Source: an uncultured Prevotella sp.
Lineage (GTDB): Bacteria; Bacteroidota; Bacteroidia; Bacteroidales; Bacteroidaceae
Reading direction: 5' to 3'
Length of the DNA: 36,878 bases
Assembly (NCBI GenBank): GCA_947170725.1
Contig: CAMVUM010000031.1
Location: 1-36,878, forward strand
Shown piece by piece: positions 27,675-35,261 of this stretch. The notes under the pieces were generated by a model, which had not been told where the DNA came from, did not search any database, and worked only from the letters and a program-made list of their open reading frames with translations. How positions within the stretch are numbered: the stretch's first letter is position 1; each line of letters starts with the position of its first letter. The position numbers were made by a program, and so were the translations under genes.

Positions 27675-27866
27675 TTAATCTTCGTCATTATCCCACAGCG
27701 TCATTCCTCCGTGAGACTTTGATAAGGATTCTGTGTCTTCAATATATTGATAATTGATTGGTGTGCCACTGCGCATTGTCGGATCATTTCCTGCTGATGC
27801 GCTAAGTAGATGAGTCGGGCTTTCCATCGTAAAGACTTCTATTTCGGGTTTTACGTACTTTTTCAT
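27675..27866 (-). CDS. Small Bacteroidales peptide with conserved-looking N-terminus and acidic tail
   Basis: A 63-residue product, MKKYVKPEIEVFTMESPTHL, then LSASAGNDPTMRSG, ending LWDNDED. An ATG two codons upstream (27872) is an alternative. The MKKYxKPEIEV start, a short SAS-type middle and a WDxDE-rich end recur in numerous unassigned small Prevotella and Bacteroides proteins, recalled only as a pattern. No signal peptide, membrane segment or known domain is visible. It is preceded on its strand by TACCTTTG (27905-27912). It could be a secreted or ribosomally made peptide precursor; no modifying enzyme or exporter gene stands beside it. Confidence 0.6.
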   Translation of the reverse strand: MKKYVKPEIEVFTMESPTHLLSASAGNDPTMRSGTPINYQYIEDTESLSKSHGGMTLWDNDED

Positions 27867-27904
27867 ATTCATTCAATATTGTTATTTATATATGTATAGG
27901 TTTA

Positions 27905-27931
27905 CAAAGGTAAACATTTTTATTGTGACAA
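27905..27931 (-). promoter_or_regulatory. Candidate promoter of the small peptide gene
   Basis: On the minus strand TTG (27929-27931), 16 bases, TACCTTTG (27905-27912). The spacing is shorter than the usual 19, so it is tentative. The -7 box overlaps a small inverted repeat, GTTTAC/GTAAAC (27900-27915). Confidence 0.4.
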
Positions 27932-28078
27932 TACCATGATTCCGTAATTTTCTTTTACCCTCAATCAGGTATATTCAATGAAAATGCCCTCTCCGGCAGT
28001 CTCTTTTTCGGAAAAGTGCCGTTACGATAGGTTCCTGTTCCGCCGCCGGCATGTTGCCGTCGGTGGAAATAAGTTCCG

Positions 28079-28687
28079 TCACTGACATCCGAACGTGATC
28101 ACCCTCTCTTCCACCGGCATGAAAGTCTTGTGGAGCATGTCTTCGGCGGGCGAGCCAAATGGCATCTGGGCAATCAGCTCCCATGCTCCGCTGATGTTCC
28201 ACTCTTTGCGCACGGCACAGTCGATAATCGGGTTATAGTGCTGCAATGAAGCCCCGAATCCCATGTCCTCCAACATTGACCATACGGCAATCTGGTGCAT
28301 GCCTGACGTCTGTTGCGACCAAGCGGGGAAGCGGTCGCTGTACAGTGGGTTCTCGCGTTGCATACGGGCAACAACCGTGCGGTCTTCATAGAACAGAACC
28401 GTACCGTATCCCGAACGGAAACCGTTGTCAATCTTTCTTTCCGTGCTTTTGATAGCCTCCGGCGATACGATTTTCTTCAGTTCCGTTTTCACTATGTCCC
28501 ACAGTCTCCGGTGATGCTCACCGAGCAAGAGCACCATGCGTGTGGACTGAGAATTGAATGCTGAAGGCACGTGTGTGATCACCTTGTTCAGCATTTCCAC
28601 AATTTCCTTGTCGCTCACCGGCGACTTGTCCCACAGTCTGTAATAACTTCTGCGGTTCTCCAATGCTTCCAGAAAACTTCTCTTCAT
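28079..28687 (-). CDS. Nitroreductase-family FMN oxidoreductase
   Basis: The 202-residue protein starts MKRSFLEALENRRSYYRLWD, with the RRS flavin-phosphate-binding motif, then VPSAFNSQSTRMVLLLGEHH and a C-terminal region with MLEDMGFGASLQHYNP. This is the small single-domain nitroreductase type, which reduces nitro compounds or quinones with NAD(P)H; the natural substrate is unknown. An ATG two codons earlier (28693) is possible. The promoter at 28716-28744 suggests it is transcribed alone. No partner gene is adjacent on its strand. Confidence 0.88.
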   Translation of the reverse strand: MKRSFLEALENRRSYYRLWDKSPVSDKEIVEMLNKVITHVPSAFNSQSTRMVLLLGEHHRRLWDIVKTELKKIVSPEAIKSTERKIDNGFRSGYGTVLFYEDRTVVARMQRENPLYSDRFPAWSQQTSGMHQIAVWSMLEDMGFGASLQHYNPIIDCAVRKEWNISGAWELIAQMPFGSPAEDMLHKTFMPVEERVITFGCQ

Positions 28688-28715
28688 AATCATACGTCTT
28701 TAGGGGTTAACGCCA

Positions 28716-28744
28716 CAAATATAGTCATTCTCCGTCACAATCAA
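28716..28744 (-). promoter_or_regulatory. Promoter of the nitroreductase-family gene
   Basis: On the minus strand TTG (28742-28744), 18 bases, TATATTTG (28716-28723), about 28 bases before the ATG at 28687. Confidence 0.6.
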
Positions 28745-28925
28745 TCGCCGCCCCGCCGTTCTGTAAGAATGTTTATGGGGTTTTAGGAATGTGTAATATA
28801 ATAAATGTAAATGGGGCGGCAGGATGTTGTTTTCTTATGATAAGGCCCCGGACATACCAAATGGGATGGTGGATGTACGACCGATATATGGATATGTCGG
28901 TGGAGTGGTGGGTCTTGCCCACAAA

Positions 28926-28982
28926 AAAGAAAAGAGTGCATCAAAATGAACGTGGAATACATTTTGATACACCCTCTTCTTT
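28926..28982. terminator. Hairpin with GCATCAAAATG / CATTTTGATAC arms
   Basis: AAAAGAAAAGAGTGCATCAA and AATG on the left pair with CATTTTGATACACCCTCTTC on the right, with an AAC..GGA loop. A similar hairpin, with arms sharing GCATCAAAA and TTTTGATACTCT, lies at 29713-29764 on the other side of the truncated BspA-like gene. Confidence 0.6.
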
Positions 28983-29000
28983 TGGTCAGTCGTCGTTCCT

Positions 29001-29032
29001 CTTGTTATGCCCGAAGCCGAGGGCATAACAAG
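29001..29032. terminator. Perfect hairpin after the truncated BspA-like gene
   Basis: CTTGTTATGCCC (29001-29012) and GGGCATAACAAG (29021-29032) are perfectly complementary with an 8-base loop. It lies just past the 3' end of the minus-strand gene fragment at 29049. Confidence 0.7.
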
Positions 29033-29048
29033 AAGGCTTGTCTCTTCC

Positions 29049-29598
29049 TTATTTCCTTATCATCACTTTCTTTCCGTTGATGATGTTCAGTCCGGCTTTC
29101 GGAACGTCAAGTCTTCGGCCTTGCATGTCATATATGATGTTATCCGTATTGCTGCCGTCGGTCACGACGGTCTCTATTCCCGTCAAGTTTTTCTCCTGTA
29201 ATCCCCAGAAGTTTTTCCATACATCCGCTTGCTGATATGCTTCCAATGAGCCTTTGGGAACATATACGTTCATATTCATGTATTGAGCGTTTCTAAAGCT
29301 ACAATCTACACTCGGTGGCGTCGGATTGTAGAGTGTTATCGTTTCGAGTTTGGAGAATTCCCCCACATAGGAAGGAATATTTGTTATATATTTGCTGAAA
29401 GCTATTTCTGTAATAGATTCCCTGCAATGATAGAATATATTCGACTGGTCCAGAACAGATCTTCCCATATATATATTCTAAAGGACAGGAAGAGAACATG
29501 TCTTTATCAAAAGCACCAAGTTCCAGTGTATGTTCTCCGCCATCATCTATAATCAAAGATTTCAGATTTATGCAATACTTGAATAACCCAAGAATCAT
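29049..29598 (-). pseudogene. Truncated, frameshifted BspA-like leucine-rich-repeat protein
   Basis: Two overlapping minus-strand frames give one family pattern. The upstream part (to about 29472) reads LKSLIIDDGGEHTLELGAFD and SSCPLEYIY, typical of LRR_5 repeats. The downstream part continues MGRSVLDQSNIFYH, FSKYITNIPSYVGEFSKLET and the tail IIYDMQGRRLDVPKAGLN... The frames change at an alternating T-A run (about 29467-29475); two more bases there would restore one frame. The N-terminus and signal peptide are missing: a stop lies one codon upstream of the first ATG. It is therefore a 3' fragment of a third BspA-like gene of the region. Confidence 0.7.
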
Positions 29599-29712
29599 CT
29601 GTCAAAATAATAAATAATTTTATAAAAGCATAAAAGTGATAAGGAAAAAAAGAAAACGAGCCTAAGAATACCGGGCTCATGCTGAGTCTCCATGGAAATA
29701 TTTGTATTCATT

Positions 29713-29764
29713 GGGAGAGAGCATCAAAACAAGATATGAAGCAAAAGTGATTTTGATACTCTCC
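29713..29764. repeat. Inverted repeat with GCATCAAAA arm
   Basis: GGGAGAGAGCATCAAAAC at 29713-29730 pairs with GATTTTGATACTCTCC at 29749-29764. The arms share sequence with those of the 28926-28982 hairpin, so the two bracket the truncated BspA-like gene. Confidence 0.6.
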
Positions 29765-29919
29765 TACTTGTTGGATACTTCAATGGACCGCCGTCTACAT
29801 AGTCGCTGCAGTGTGTCATGCCGCTGCCTCTTGAGCACGGTGAACATCGCGCTCTGCTCTGCCTGTAACTTGTTCTGACGGAGTATGTCAATCTCCTTTT
29901 CCCGGTCGTAAAATCTCAT
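29764..29919 (-). pseudogene. N-terminal remnant of an AAA-type (archaeal-ATPase-like) ATPase gene
   Basis: A 51-codon frame starts MRFYDREKEIDILRQN and continues SAMFTVLKRQRHD. The MxFYxREKEixxL opening and the MFTVL strand are the usual start of the archaeal-type ATPase family (often DUF234-linked) found in Bacteroidales, where a GRRRIGKTSL P-loop should come next. That P-loop is absent here and the frame ends at a TAG. A promoter-like TTG-19-CATCTTTG (29955-29984, minus) still stands upstream. Most likely the leftover of a deletion. Confidence 0.45.
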
Positions 29920-29954
29920 AATATAAATTACGGTTTATATTTCTCTCCAGTCTG

Positions 29955-29984
29955 CAAAGATGCGAAAAATATCAGATTGACCAA
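29955..29984 (-). promoter_or_regulatory. Promoter-like sequence before the ATPase remnant
   Basis: On the minus strand TTG (29982-29984), 19 bases, CATCTTTG (29955-29962), one base off TAnnTTTG. Confidence 0.4.
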
Positions 29985-30223
29985 GGAGCTTGCGGAAAAA
30001 GACGGTGGGGGACAAGTGTCCAAGGCGCTGGTTCAAAGCGTGTGAATGTCGATGCCGGTATGAAAACAAATGAAGATAGGGATATTTCGGTTGAAAATCA
30101 TTAACTTTGCAGCTCGCGGTCATGTGACAGCTATCCTCAGCCCGAACTATTGCAACATAGGGCTGATGTGTGTTCAACAGATGTCCGGAGAAGATTTCAT
30201 GAAGATTCAAAAAGAAAGTGACG

Positions 30224-31240
30224 ATGGAAAAAACGGCTAATGCTTATGTCAAGACATATCCCGACCTGATGGCGGGACGGAAGATAATGTATGTCCATGG
30301 CTTCGGTTCCTCGGGCCGGTCGGGTACGGTGACGCGGTTGCGGGAGATGCTGCCGGGGGCAGAAGTGATTGCTCCCGACCTGCCGATACATCCGGCTGAG
30401 GCTATGACGCTGTTGCGCGGATTGTGCAGCGACGAGCAGCCCGATCTCATCATCGGAACCTCCATGGGCGGCATGTACGCCGAAATGCTCACCGGATATG
30501 ACCGTATCCTGCTCAATCCGGCTTTCCGTATCGGTGACGACATACTGAAAAACAACATGCTCGGCAAGGTTACGTTCTACAGCCCGCGGGCGGACGGTGT
30601 GAAGGAATTCATGATGACAAAGCAGCTTCAGGCCGAATATCAGGACATAGCGACATTGTGTTTCGCCGACACCGGTGAGGAAGAGCAGGGCCGGGTGTGG
30701 GGACTCTTCGGACTGGAAGACCCTGTCGTCCACACGCGCGACCTCTTCGCGGTCCACTACCGCAACGTCCTTGATTTCCACGGCGAGCACCGCATGAATG
30801 ACACCGTCCTGATGCACTCCGTCCTGCCCGTCGTCAGGTGGATTGACGACCGTCAGAGCGGACGTCAGCGCAGCATCGTCTATATCTCCATAGAGGGCAC
30901 GATGATGGGCCGTGAGGACCGTCCGATGCCCAGCCTGCTGAAGGCCTACCGCATGTTGCTGGAGAGTTATGAAGTCTATGTGGTGGCCGCGGCGCCGACG
31001 AACGACACCGGCTATGCCCGCCGCATGCAGGAATGGACGTTCGAGACGCTTGGTGTGGCGGCCTATAACCGGCTTATCCTCACCAACCGCAAGGACCTTC
31101 TTTATGGCGACTATCTCATTGACGGGCTTCCGGACAACGGATCCTGCGATTTCATGAGTACACGGATTGACTTCGGGTCCGATACGTTCAAGACGTGGGA
31201 CGACATCATCGAGTATTTCAGCCGGCTGGGAGGACAGTGA
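30224..31240 (+). CDS. YqiA-like esterase fused to a degenerate 5'-nucleotidase-like (HAD) domain
   Basis: The 338-residue protein starts MEKTANAYVKTYPDLMAG; a GTG 6 bases earlier is the alternative. Residues 20-200 form an alpha/beta hydrolase of the YqiA/UPF0227 type: YVHGFGSSGRSGTV (about 23-36), nucleophile GTSMGG with Ser80, an Asp in GLEDPV (Asp166) and a His in GEHRMND (His189). Residues 217-336 match the NT5C-type deoxynucleotidase fold: YISIEGTMMG at the position of the DxDG motif, YEVYVVAAAPTND, RLILTNRKDLLYGDYLIDG and FKTWDDIIEYF. In that half both catalytic Asp of motif I are replaced (Ser and Glu), so it may bind but not cut nucleotides. TAACTTTG at 30102-30109 may be its -7 box. 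It converges with the FNT-family gene. Confidence 0.82.
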   Translation: MEKTANAYVKTYPDLMAGRKIMYVHGFGSSGRSGTVTRLREMLPGAEVIAPDLPIHPAEAMTLLRGLCSDEQPDLIIGTSMGGMYAEMLTGYDRILLNPAFRIGDDILKNNMLGKVTFYSPRADGVKEFMMTKQLQAEYQDIATLCFADTGEEEQGRVWGLFGLEDPVVHTRDLFAVHYRNVLDFHGEHRMNDTVLMHSVLPVVRWIDDRQSGRQRSIVYISIEGTMMGREDRPMPSLLKAYRMLLESYEVYVVAAAPTNDTGYARRMQEWTFETLGVAAYNRLILTNRKDLLYGDYLIDGLPDNGSCDFMSTRIDFGSDTFKTWDDIIEYFSRLGGQ

Positions 31241-31388
31241 CGGAGAAACCGTATCGGCCTGTGATGAGGCTAGGCGTAAAAGCCGGGGTGTCTGAGCGTA
31301 AGGAAGGATACGATTGAAAAAAAGACGGGCTTGTGGAGTTCCGGCAGGGACATCATGATTTTTGTGTGGATTATTGTGATGGAAACAA

Positions 31389-31442
31389 GTTTATGCAGCA
31401 ACCGGTAGCGAAGAATATGGTCATACCGGTTGCTGCATAAAC
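31389..31442. terminator. Bidirectional terminator between convergent genes
   Basis: Perfect 19-base arms at 31389-31407 and 31424-31442 (GTTTATGCAGCAACCGGTA and its inverse). It separates the esterase gene from the FNT-family gene. Confidence 0.75.
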
Positions 31443-31473
31443 CCGTTTTAAGGCGGTCGCGTTTTCCGTGCTT

Positions 31474-32070
31474 TTATGTCCGGCTGGCCCGCATGACAAG
31501 CCTGTAGAGGTTGCAACCGACGAAATTTCCGGCCACTTCACCGATGTATAACATGAGCAGATCTGCTGTGAAGAGCATGTCGGCGGGGGCGAGGAGGAAG
31601 TAGAATGCGTCGGCGATGGAGTGGGTGAAGCCGCACAGTATGAACACCGGGACGCCCAGCAGCAGGGCGAGCATCTTGCCCTGGCGTGCGAACTGTACTG
31701 CCGTGGTCATGATAAAGCCGCATCCGATGGCGAGCAGGAAGCACGGCAGGATGCCTTTGGCCAGACGGGCGTCCGTGATTGCCGTTGCAGGAGCGACGCA
31801 GTCAGGCTGCGCGTAGCGTATCATCAGCGCCATGAGCAGACATCCGACGATGTTTCCTGCCAGCACCGTGGCCAGCATGGGCCAGTCGCCGTGACGCCGG
31901 ATGAATCCCGCCGTGCCGGTGTAGAGCTTCAGTCCGTAGTAGACAACGGCCGTAAGGCCGAAAGCGAAGAGCACGGCTCCGGCCACACCGCCCGTGCGGA
32001 GGTTGACAACGCATCCTATAGAGATGCAGATGCCGGCGAGGATGGCCGGCGGAAATATATTTCTGAACAT
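31474..32070 (-). CDS. Formate/nitrite transporter (FNT) family protein
   Basis: The 198-residue membrane protein has about six hydrophobic segments and family signatures: FPPAILAGICISIGCVVNL, the ELFTGN-like YTGTAGF, AGNIVGCLLMALM, GKMLALLLGVPVFILCGFTH and SIADAFYFLLA. FNT channels form pentamers and pass formate, nitrite, hydrosulfide or lactate; the central His (GFTHS) is present. The protein is shorter than the usual 250-280 residues, mainly in the first helix and C-terminus. No formate or nitrite enzyme gene lies beside it, so the substrate is open. Confidence 0.8.
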   Translation of the reverse strand: MFRNIFPPAILAGICISIGCVVNLRTGGVAGAVLFAFGLTAVVYYGLKLYTGTAGFIRRHGDWPMLATVLAGNIVGCLLMALMIRYAQPDCVAPATAITDARLAKGILPCFLLAIGCGFIMTTAVQFARQGKMLALLLGVPVFILCGFTHSIADAFYFLLAPADMLFTADLLMLYIGEVAGNFVGCNLYRLVMRASRT

Positions 32071-32130
32071 ATATGATTTTTTAATTACGGATTTTGAATC
32101 GAGAGTTGTCGGCCCACGGCCTATAAAGAA

Positions 32131-32208
32131 TCATGAACTACGAATTACGACTGTGCGTCCACCGTTGTCTGAAACCGGGGACGTGCAGTCGTAATTCGTG
32201 ACTCATGA
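32131..32208. repeat. Large inverted repeat (29 bp arms) between two minus-strand genes
   Basis: Arms 32131-32159 and 32180-32208 differ at only four positions, around a 20-base loop. ATGAACTACGAATTACGACT and its inverse are visible. It lies between the large PEP/pyruvate-binding gene (upstream on the minus strand) and the FNT-family gene, so it may terminate transcription of the former. Confidence 0.7.
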
Positions 32209-32222
32209 CTTATGATTCATAA

Positions 32223-35200
32223 TTAGAAAACGACCACTCCTTCCTGTTTCTTACCGTCCATCATGATTTTCAGCGGACGCTCGAAGCGCACGTGTCGGAT
32301 ATATTCCGTCTCGCTGACGGCCGGCATGGCGTCAAGCAGATCCTTGCGGAAGATTCCGTCGTCGCGGTAGGTGTTGATTGTGAAATAGCCCACACCGAAC
32401 GACGTGAGGTTCTGGAAGAAGTGGGTTCCCTGGCTCGGGTCGACGCGATAGTTCTTCAGTCCCGACTCTACGATGACGCGTGCGGCGCTGATGTGCGGCC
32501 ACTTCACCGGTATTCCCAGCCATGGGTCGCTCGAGCCCCAGCGTCCCGGACCAATGAGAATGTAGCCGCGACCTTCGTCAAGGAAGCGGCGGTTGACTGT
32601 TTCTACGTCGCGGGCGATGGCGGGATTGTTCGCCGCCGTGAAGTTTTCGTCCGTCTTGACATAGACAACGTCCGTGACGTCTTCGGCGATGCCGTGGCCA
32701 AGCGAGTTGTGGGAACGCAGGAGACACTGTTCGTCGGGTATGGCGGCGAGGTCTTCGTCGAGCATCTGCTTGCTGTCGACGATGGGGCGTATCTGCAAGA
32801 GATACAGCTCGCCCGTCTTGTCGGCGTTCAGATTGCACGCGAACTCAATCTCCACCGGCCGCCGCATCTCTTCCGCGCCGACGCGCTGGGTCGTCTGGAG
32901 CAGTTCGGGCAGTGGGAAAATGTCGTGCTGGAGCACACCGCAGAAAGAGATGACCTTGCGTCCGCCTTCGTAGATGCCGTCGCGGATGACCTGGTCGTAG
33001 GGGTCGAATGTAGACGCGATGTAGTTGAGCGAGCCGTCCTTGTCGGCCTCCTTGACCCTCAGATTGAGGATGTTGAAGCCGTCGTCGGTCTTCAGTTCCG
33101 CTCCCGTTTGGCGCATGTCGAGCGCATAGAACCGCGTCTGCGTGTCCCTCAGCGCCGTCTCCATCTCGCTGGTCTGGAGCACCTGTCTGGGATGGTAAGG
33201 GCTGACGCGCAGCGTCTGGCCGCCGTCAACGATATATTTTCCCAGTCCGAGGGCGAGATTGGCTATTCCCTCCTCTGCCTTTTCCTCCCCTATTGGATAG
33301 TAGTTGAGCGAGCGCAGCACGCCGCTGAACGTCGGATAGTAGCGGTCGCCGTACTGACGGCCTACCACTTCCTGAAGTATGACGGCCATCTTCTCCTGGT
33401 CTATGACGTTGCGTGTAGCCGTCATGTAGGCCTTGGAGTCGCGGAAGAACACCGAGGCATAGACGCCCTTGATGGCCGAGGCCAGCATGCGCAGCATCTC
33501 ATAGCGGTCGTCGAGATAGGGGACCATGTATGTCGAGTAGATTCCGGCGAAGGGCTGGTAGTGGGAATCTTCCAGCAGCGACGACGAGCGCACGGCAATC
33601 GGCGATTTCACGGCGTCGAAGAATGTGAAGAAGTCGGCTATCAGCGAGTCCGGAAGCTGTGCCCGCAGGAAGTGGCTGAGGATTTCTTCGTCCGAAGCGT
33701 CGCTCAAGGCAATCTGATAGAGATTGTTTTTCTCCATGAACTCGTCGAAGAAATCGGTGCAGAGAACCACCGTGCGCGGAATGGTCACTGTCGCTCCGGC
33801 GTGTTTGTTGAACTCCGGATGGCGCTTGATGATGTTGTCGAGGAAGGCCAGACCGCGTCCCTTGCCGCCCAGCGAGCCTTCGCCGATGCGTGCGAAATGG
33901 CCGTAGGCGTCGAACTTTCCGCGATCGAAGACGGCCACGATACCGATGTTCTTCATCCGGCGGTACTGTACGATGGCGTCGAAGATGATCTGACGGTGGG
34001 CGTCGACGTCCTGCAGCTTGTGCCACGTGACATGCTTGAGGAAGGCCGAGACGGGGAATATCGCCCGTGCGCTGAGCCATCGGCTGACGTGGTTGCGACT
34101 GACGTGATAGAGCATGGAGTCCTCCGGAATCTTGAAGATGTTGTCCTGAAGTTCTTTCAGCGAACGCACTCGGACAACCTCTTCGTGGGTCGTGGGATTA
34201 CGGAAGATGAAATCGCCGAAGCCCATGTGCTCTTCCATGAGATGGTGGAGGTCGATGTTCATCTTCTTCGAGTTCTTGTCTACAAAGCGGAAGCCCTCGG
34301 CCCGCGCCTTCTCCTCGTTCTCCGTCTCGGCGCTTTGGAGGATGAGCGGAACGTATTCGTCACGTCGGCGTATCTCGCGCAGGAGTCTCAGTCCGGCGTC
34401 GTTCACGCCGAGATTGCCGCCCGCACCGCCGGCCGGTAGCGGCGACGACGTCTGTCCGGCCGCCTCACCTTCCGTCTGTTCCGGCTCCGCCGTGCTTCTC
34501 ATTGGGAAACGGGCGTCGCTGATGACACCGAGAATGTTGTCGGCATAGCGTTCGTACATCTCCATCGCCTCTTCGTAGCTGCGCGCCAGCACTACCTTCG
34601 GGCGCCCGCGCTTGCGCTGTGCGGCGGCGTGGGGGTTGAGCGCCTCGGTGGAGAAGCGGTTGCTCTGCTGGAGTATGTAGCTGTAGAGATTGGGCAGTAC
34701 GGAGGAATAGAACCTGATGCTGTCCTCGACGAGCAGTATGACCTGAACGCCGGCCTCGCGTATGTCGTGGTCGATGTTCATCTTGTCCTCTATGAGCTTT
34801 ATGATAGACAGGATGAGATTGGTGTTGCCGAGCCAGCAGAAGACGTAATCGAAGATGGAGAGGTCTTCGTTCTCCATGCGGCGCGTTATTCCGTGAGAGA
34901 ACGGCGTGAGAACGACGCAGGGGATGTCCGGAGAGAGGGCCTTGACGGAACGTGCCACGTCGAAGGCGTCGTTGTCGGCGTTGCCCGGCATACAGATGAC
35001 CAGATCGATGTCTGTCGTCTGAAGTGCGTTGCGTGCCTCTTCCGTCGTGCTCACCTGCGTGAACGTCGGCGGATAGCGCAGCCCGAGGTCCATATACTCG
35101 TCGAAGATTTTTTCGTCAACCCGCCCGTCGTCCTCAAGCATGAAGGCGTCGTAGGGATTGGCTACTATCAGGACGTTGAAGATGCGCCGCGTCATGAGAT

Positions 35201-35261
35201 TGACGAACGACACGTCTTTCAGATAAAAATCATTCCATTCCTGTGGTACATTTTTGGCCAT
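32223..35261 (-). CDS. Receiver-like / PEP-pyruvate-binding domain protein
   Basis: This 1012-residue protein begins MAKNVPQEWNDFYLKDVSFV. Residues about 27-160 and 172-340 look like two receiver-type domains: RIFNVLIVANPYDAFMLEDD, LVICMPGNADNDAFDV and CVVLTPF; then VILLVEDSIRFYSSVLPNLY, GVISDARF and VPLILQSA. The segment between ARSYEEAMEMY and LREIRRRDEY carries a low-complexity insert (about 255-285). Residues about 460-870 match the PPDK/PEP-synthase N-terminal ATP-binding domain (GEGSLGGKGRGLAFLDNIIK, SPIAVRSSSLLEDS, FAGIYSTYMVP, LYLLQIRPIV). The swivelling phospho-His domain and TIM barrel of PEP synthase are not seen. Such proteins are known in Bacteroidetes; their reaction is unassigned. 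The 35261 ATG fits the family opening. Confidence 0.82.
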   Translation of the reverse strand: MAKNVPQEWNDFYLKDVSFVNLMTRRIFNVLIVANPYDAFMLEDDGRVDEKIFDEYMDLGLRYPPTFTQVSTTEEARNALQTTDIDLVICMPGNADNDAFDVARSVKALSPDIPCVVLTPFSHGITRRMENEDLSIFDYVFCWLGNTNLILSIIKLIEDKMNIDHDIREAGVQVILLVEDSIRFYSSVLPNLYSYILQQSNRFSTEALNPHAAAQRKRGRPKVVLARSYEEAMEMYERYADNILGVISDARFPMRSTAEPEQTEGEAAGQTSSPLPAGGAGGNLGVNDAGLRLLREIRRRDEYVPLILQSAETENEEKARAEGFRFVDKNSKKMNIDLHHLMEEHMGFGDFIFRNPTTHEEVVRVRSLKELQDNIFKIPEDSMLYHVSRNHVSRWLSARAIFPVSAFLKHVTWHKLQDVDAHRQIIFDAIVQYRRMKNIGIVAVFDRGKFDAYGHFARIGEGSLGGKGRGLAFLDNIIKRHPEFNKHAGATVTIPRTVVLCTDFFDEFMEKNNLYQIALSDASDEEILSHFLRAQLPDSLIADFFTFFDAVKSPIAVRSSSLLEDSHYQPFAGIYSTYMVPYLDDRYEMLRMLASAIKGVYASVFFRDSKAYMTATRNVIDQEKMAVILQEVVGRQYGDRYYPTFSGVLRSLNYYPIGEEKAEEGIANLALGLGKYIVDGGQTLRVSPYHPRQVLQTSEMETALRDTQTRFYALDMRQTGAELKTDDGFNILNLRVKEADKDGSLNYIASTFDPYDQVIRDGIYEGGRKVISFCGVLQHDIFPLPELLQTTQRVGAEEMRRPVEIEFACNLNADKTGELYLLQIRPIVDSKQMLDEDLAAIPDEQCLLRSHNSLGHGIAEDVTDVVYVKTDENFTAANNPAIARDVETVNRRFLDEGRGYILIGPGRWGSSDPWLGIPVKWPHISAARVIVESGLKNYRVDPSQGTHFFQNLTSFGVGYFTINTYRDDGIFRKDLLDAMPAVSETEYIRHVRFERPLKIMMDGKKQEGVVVF

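Noticed and set aside
32292..34439. A 715-codon plus-strand frame
   Set aside because: It is the antisense of the large PEP/pyruvate-binding protein gene, which has clear domains; GC-rich codons leave few stops on the other strand.
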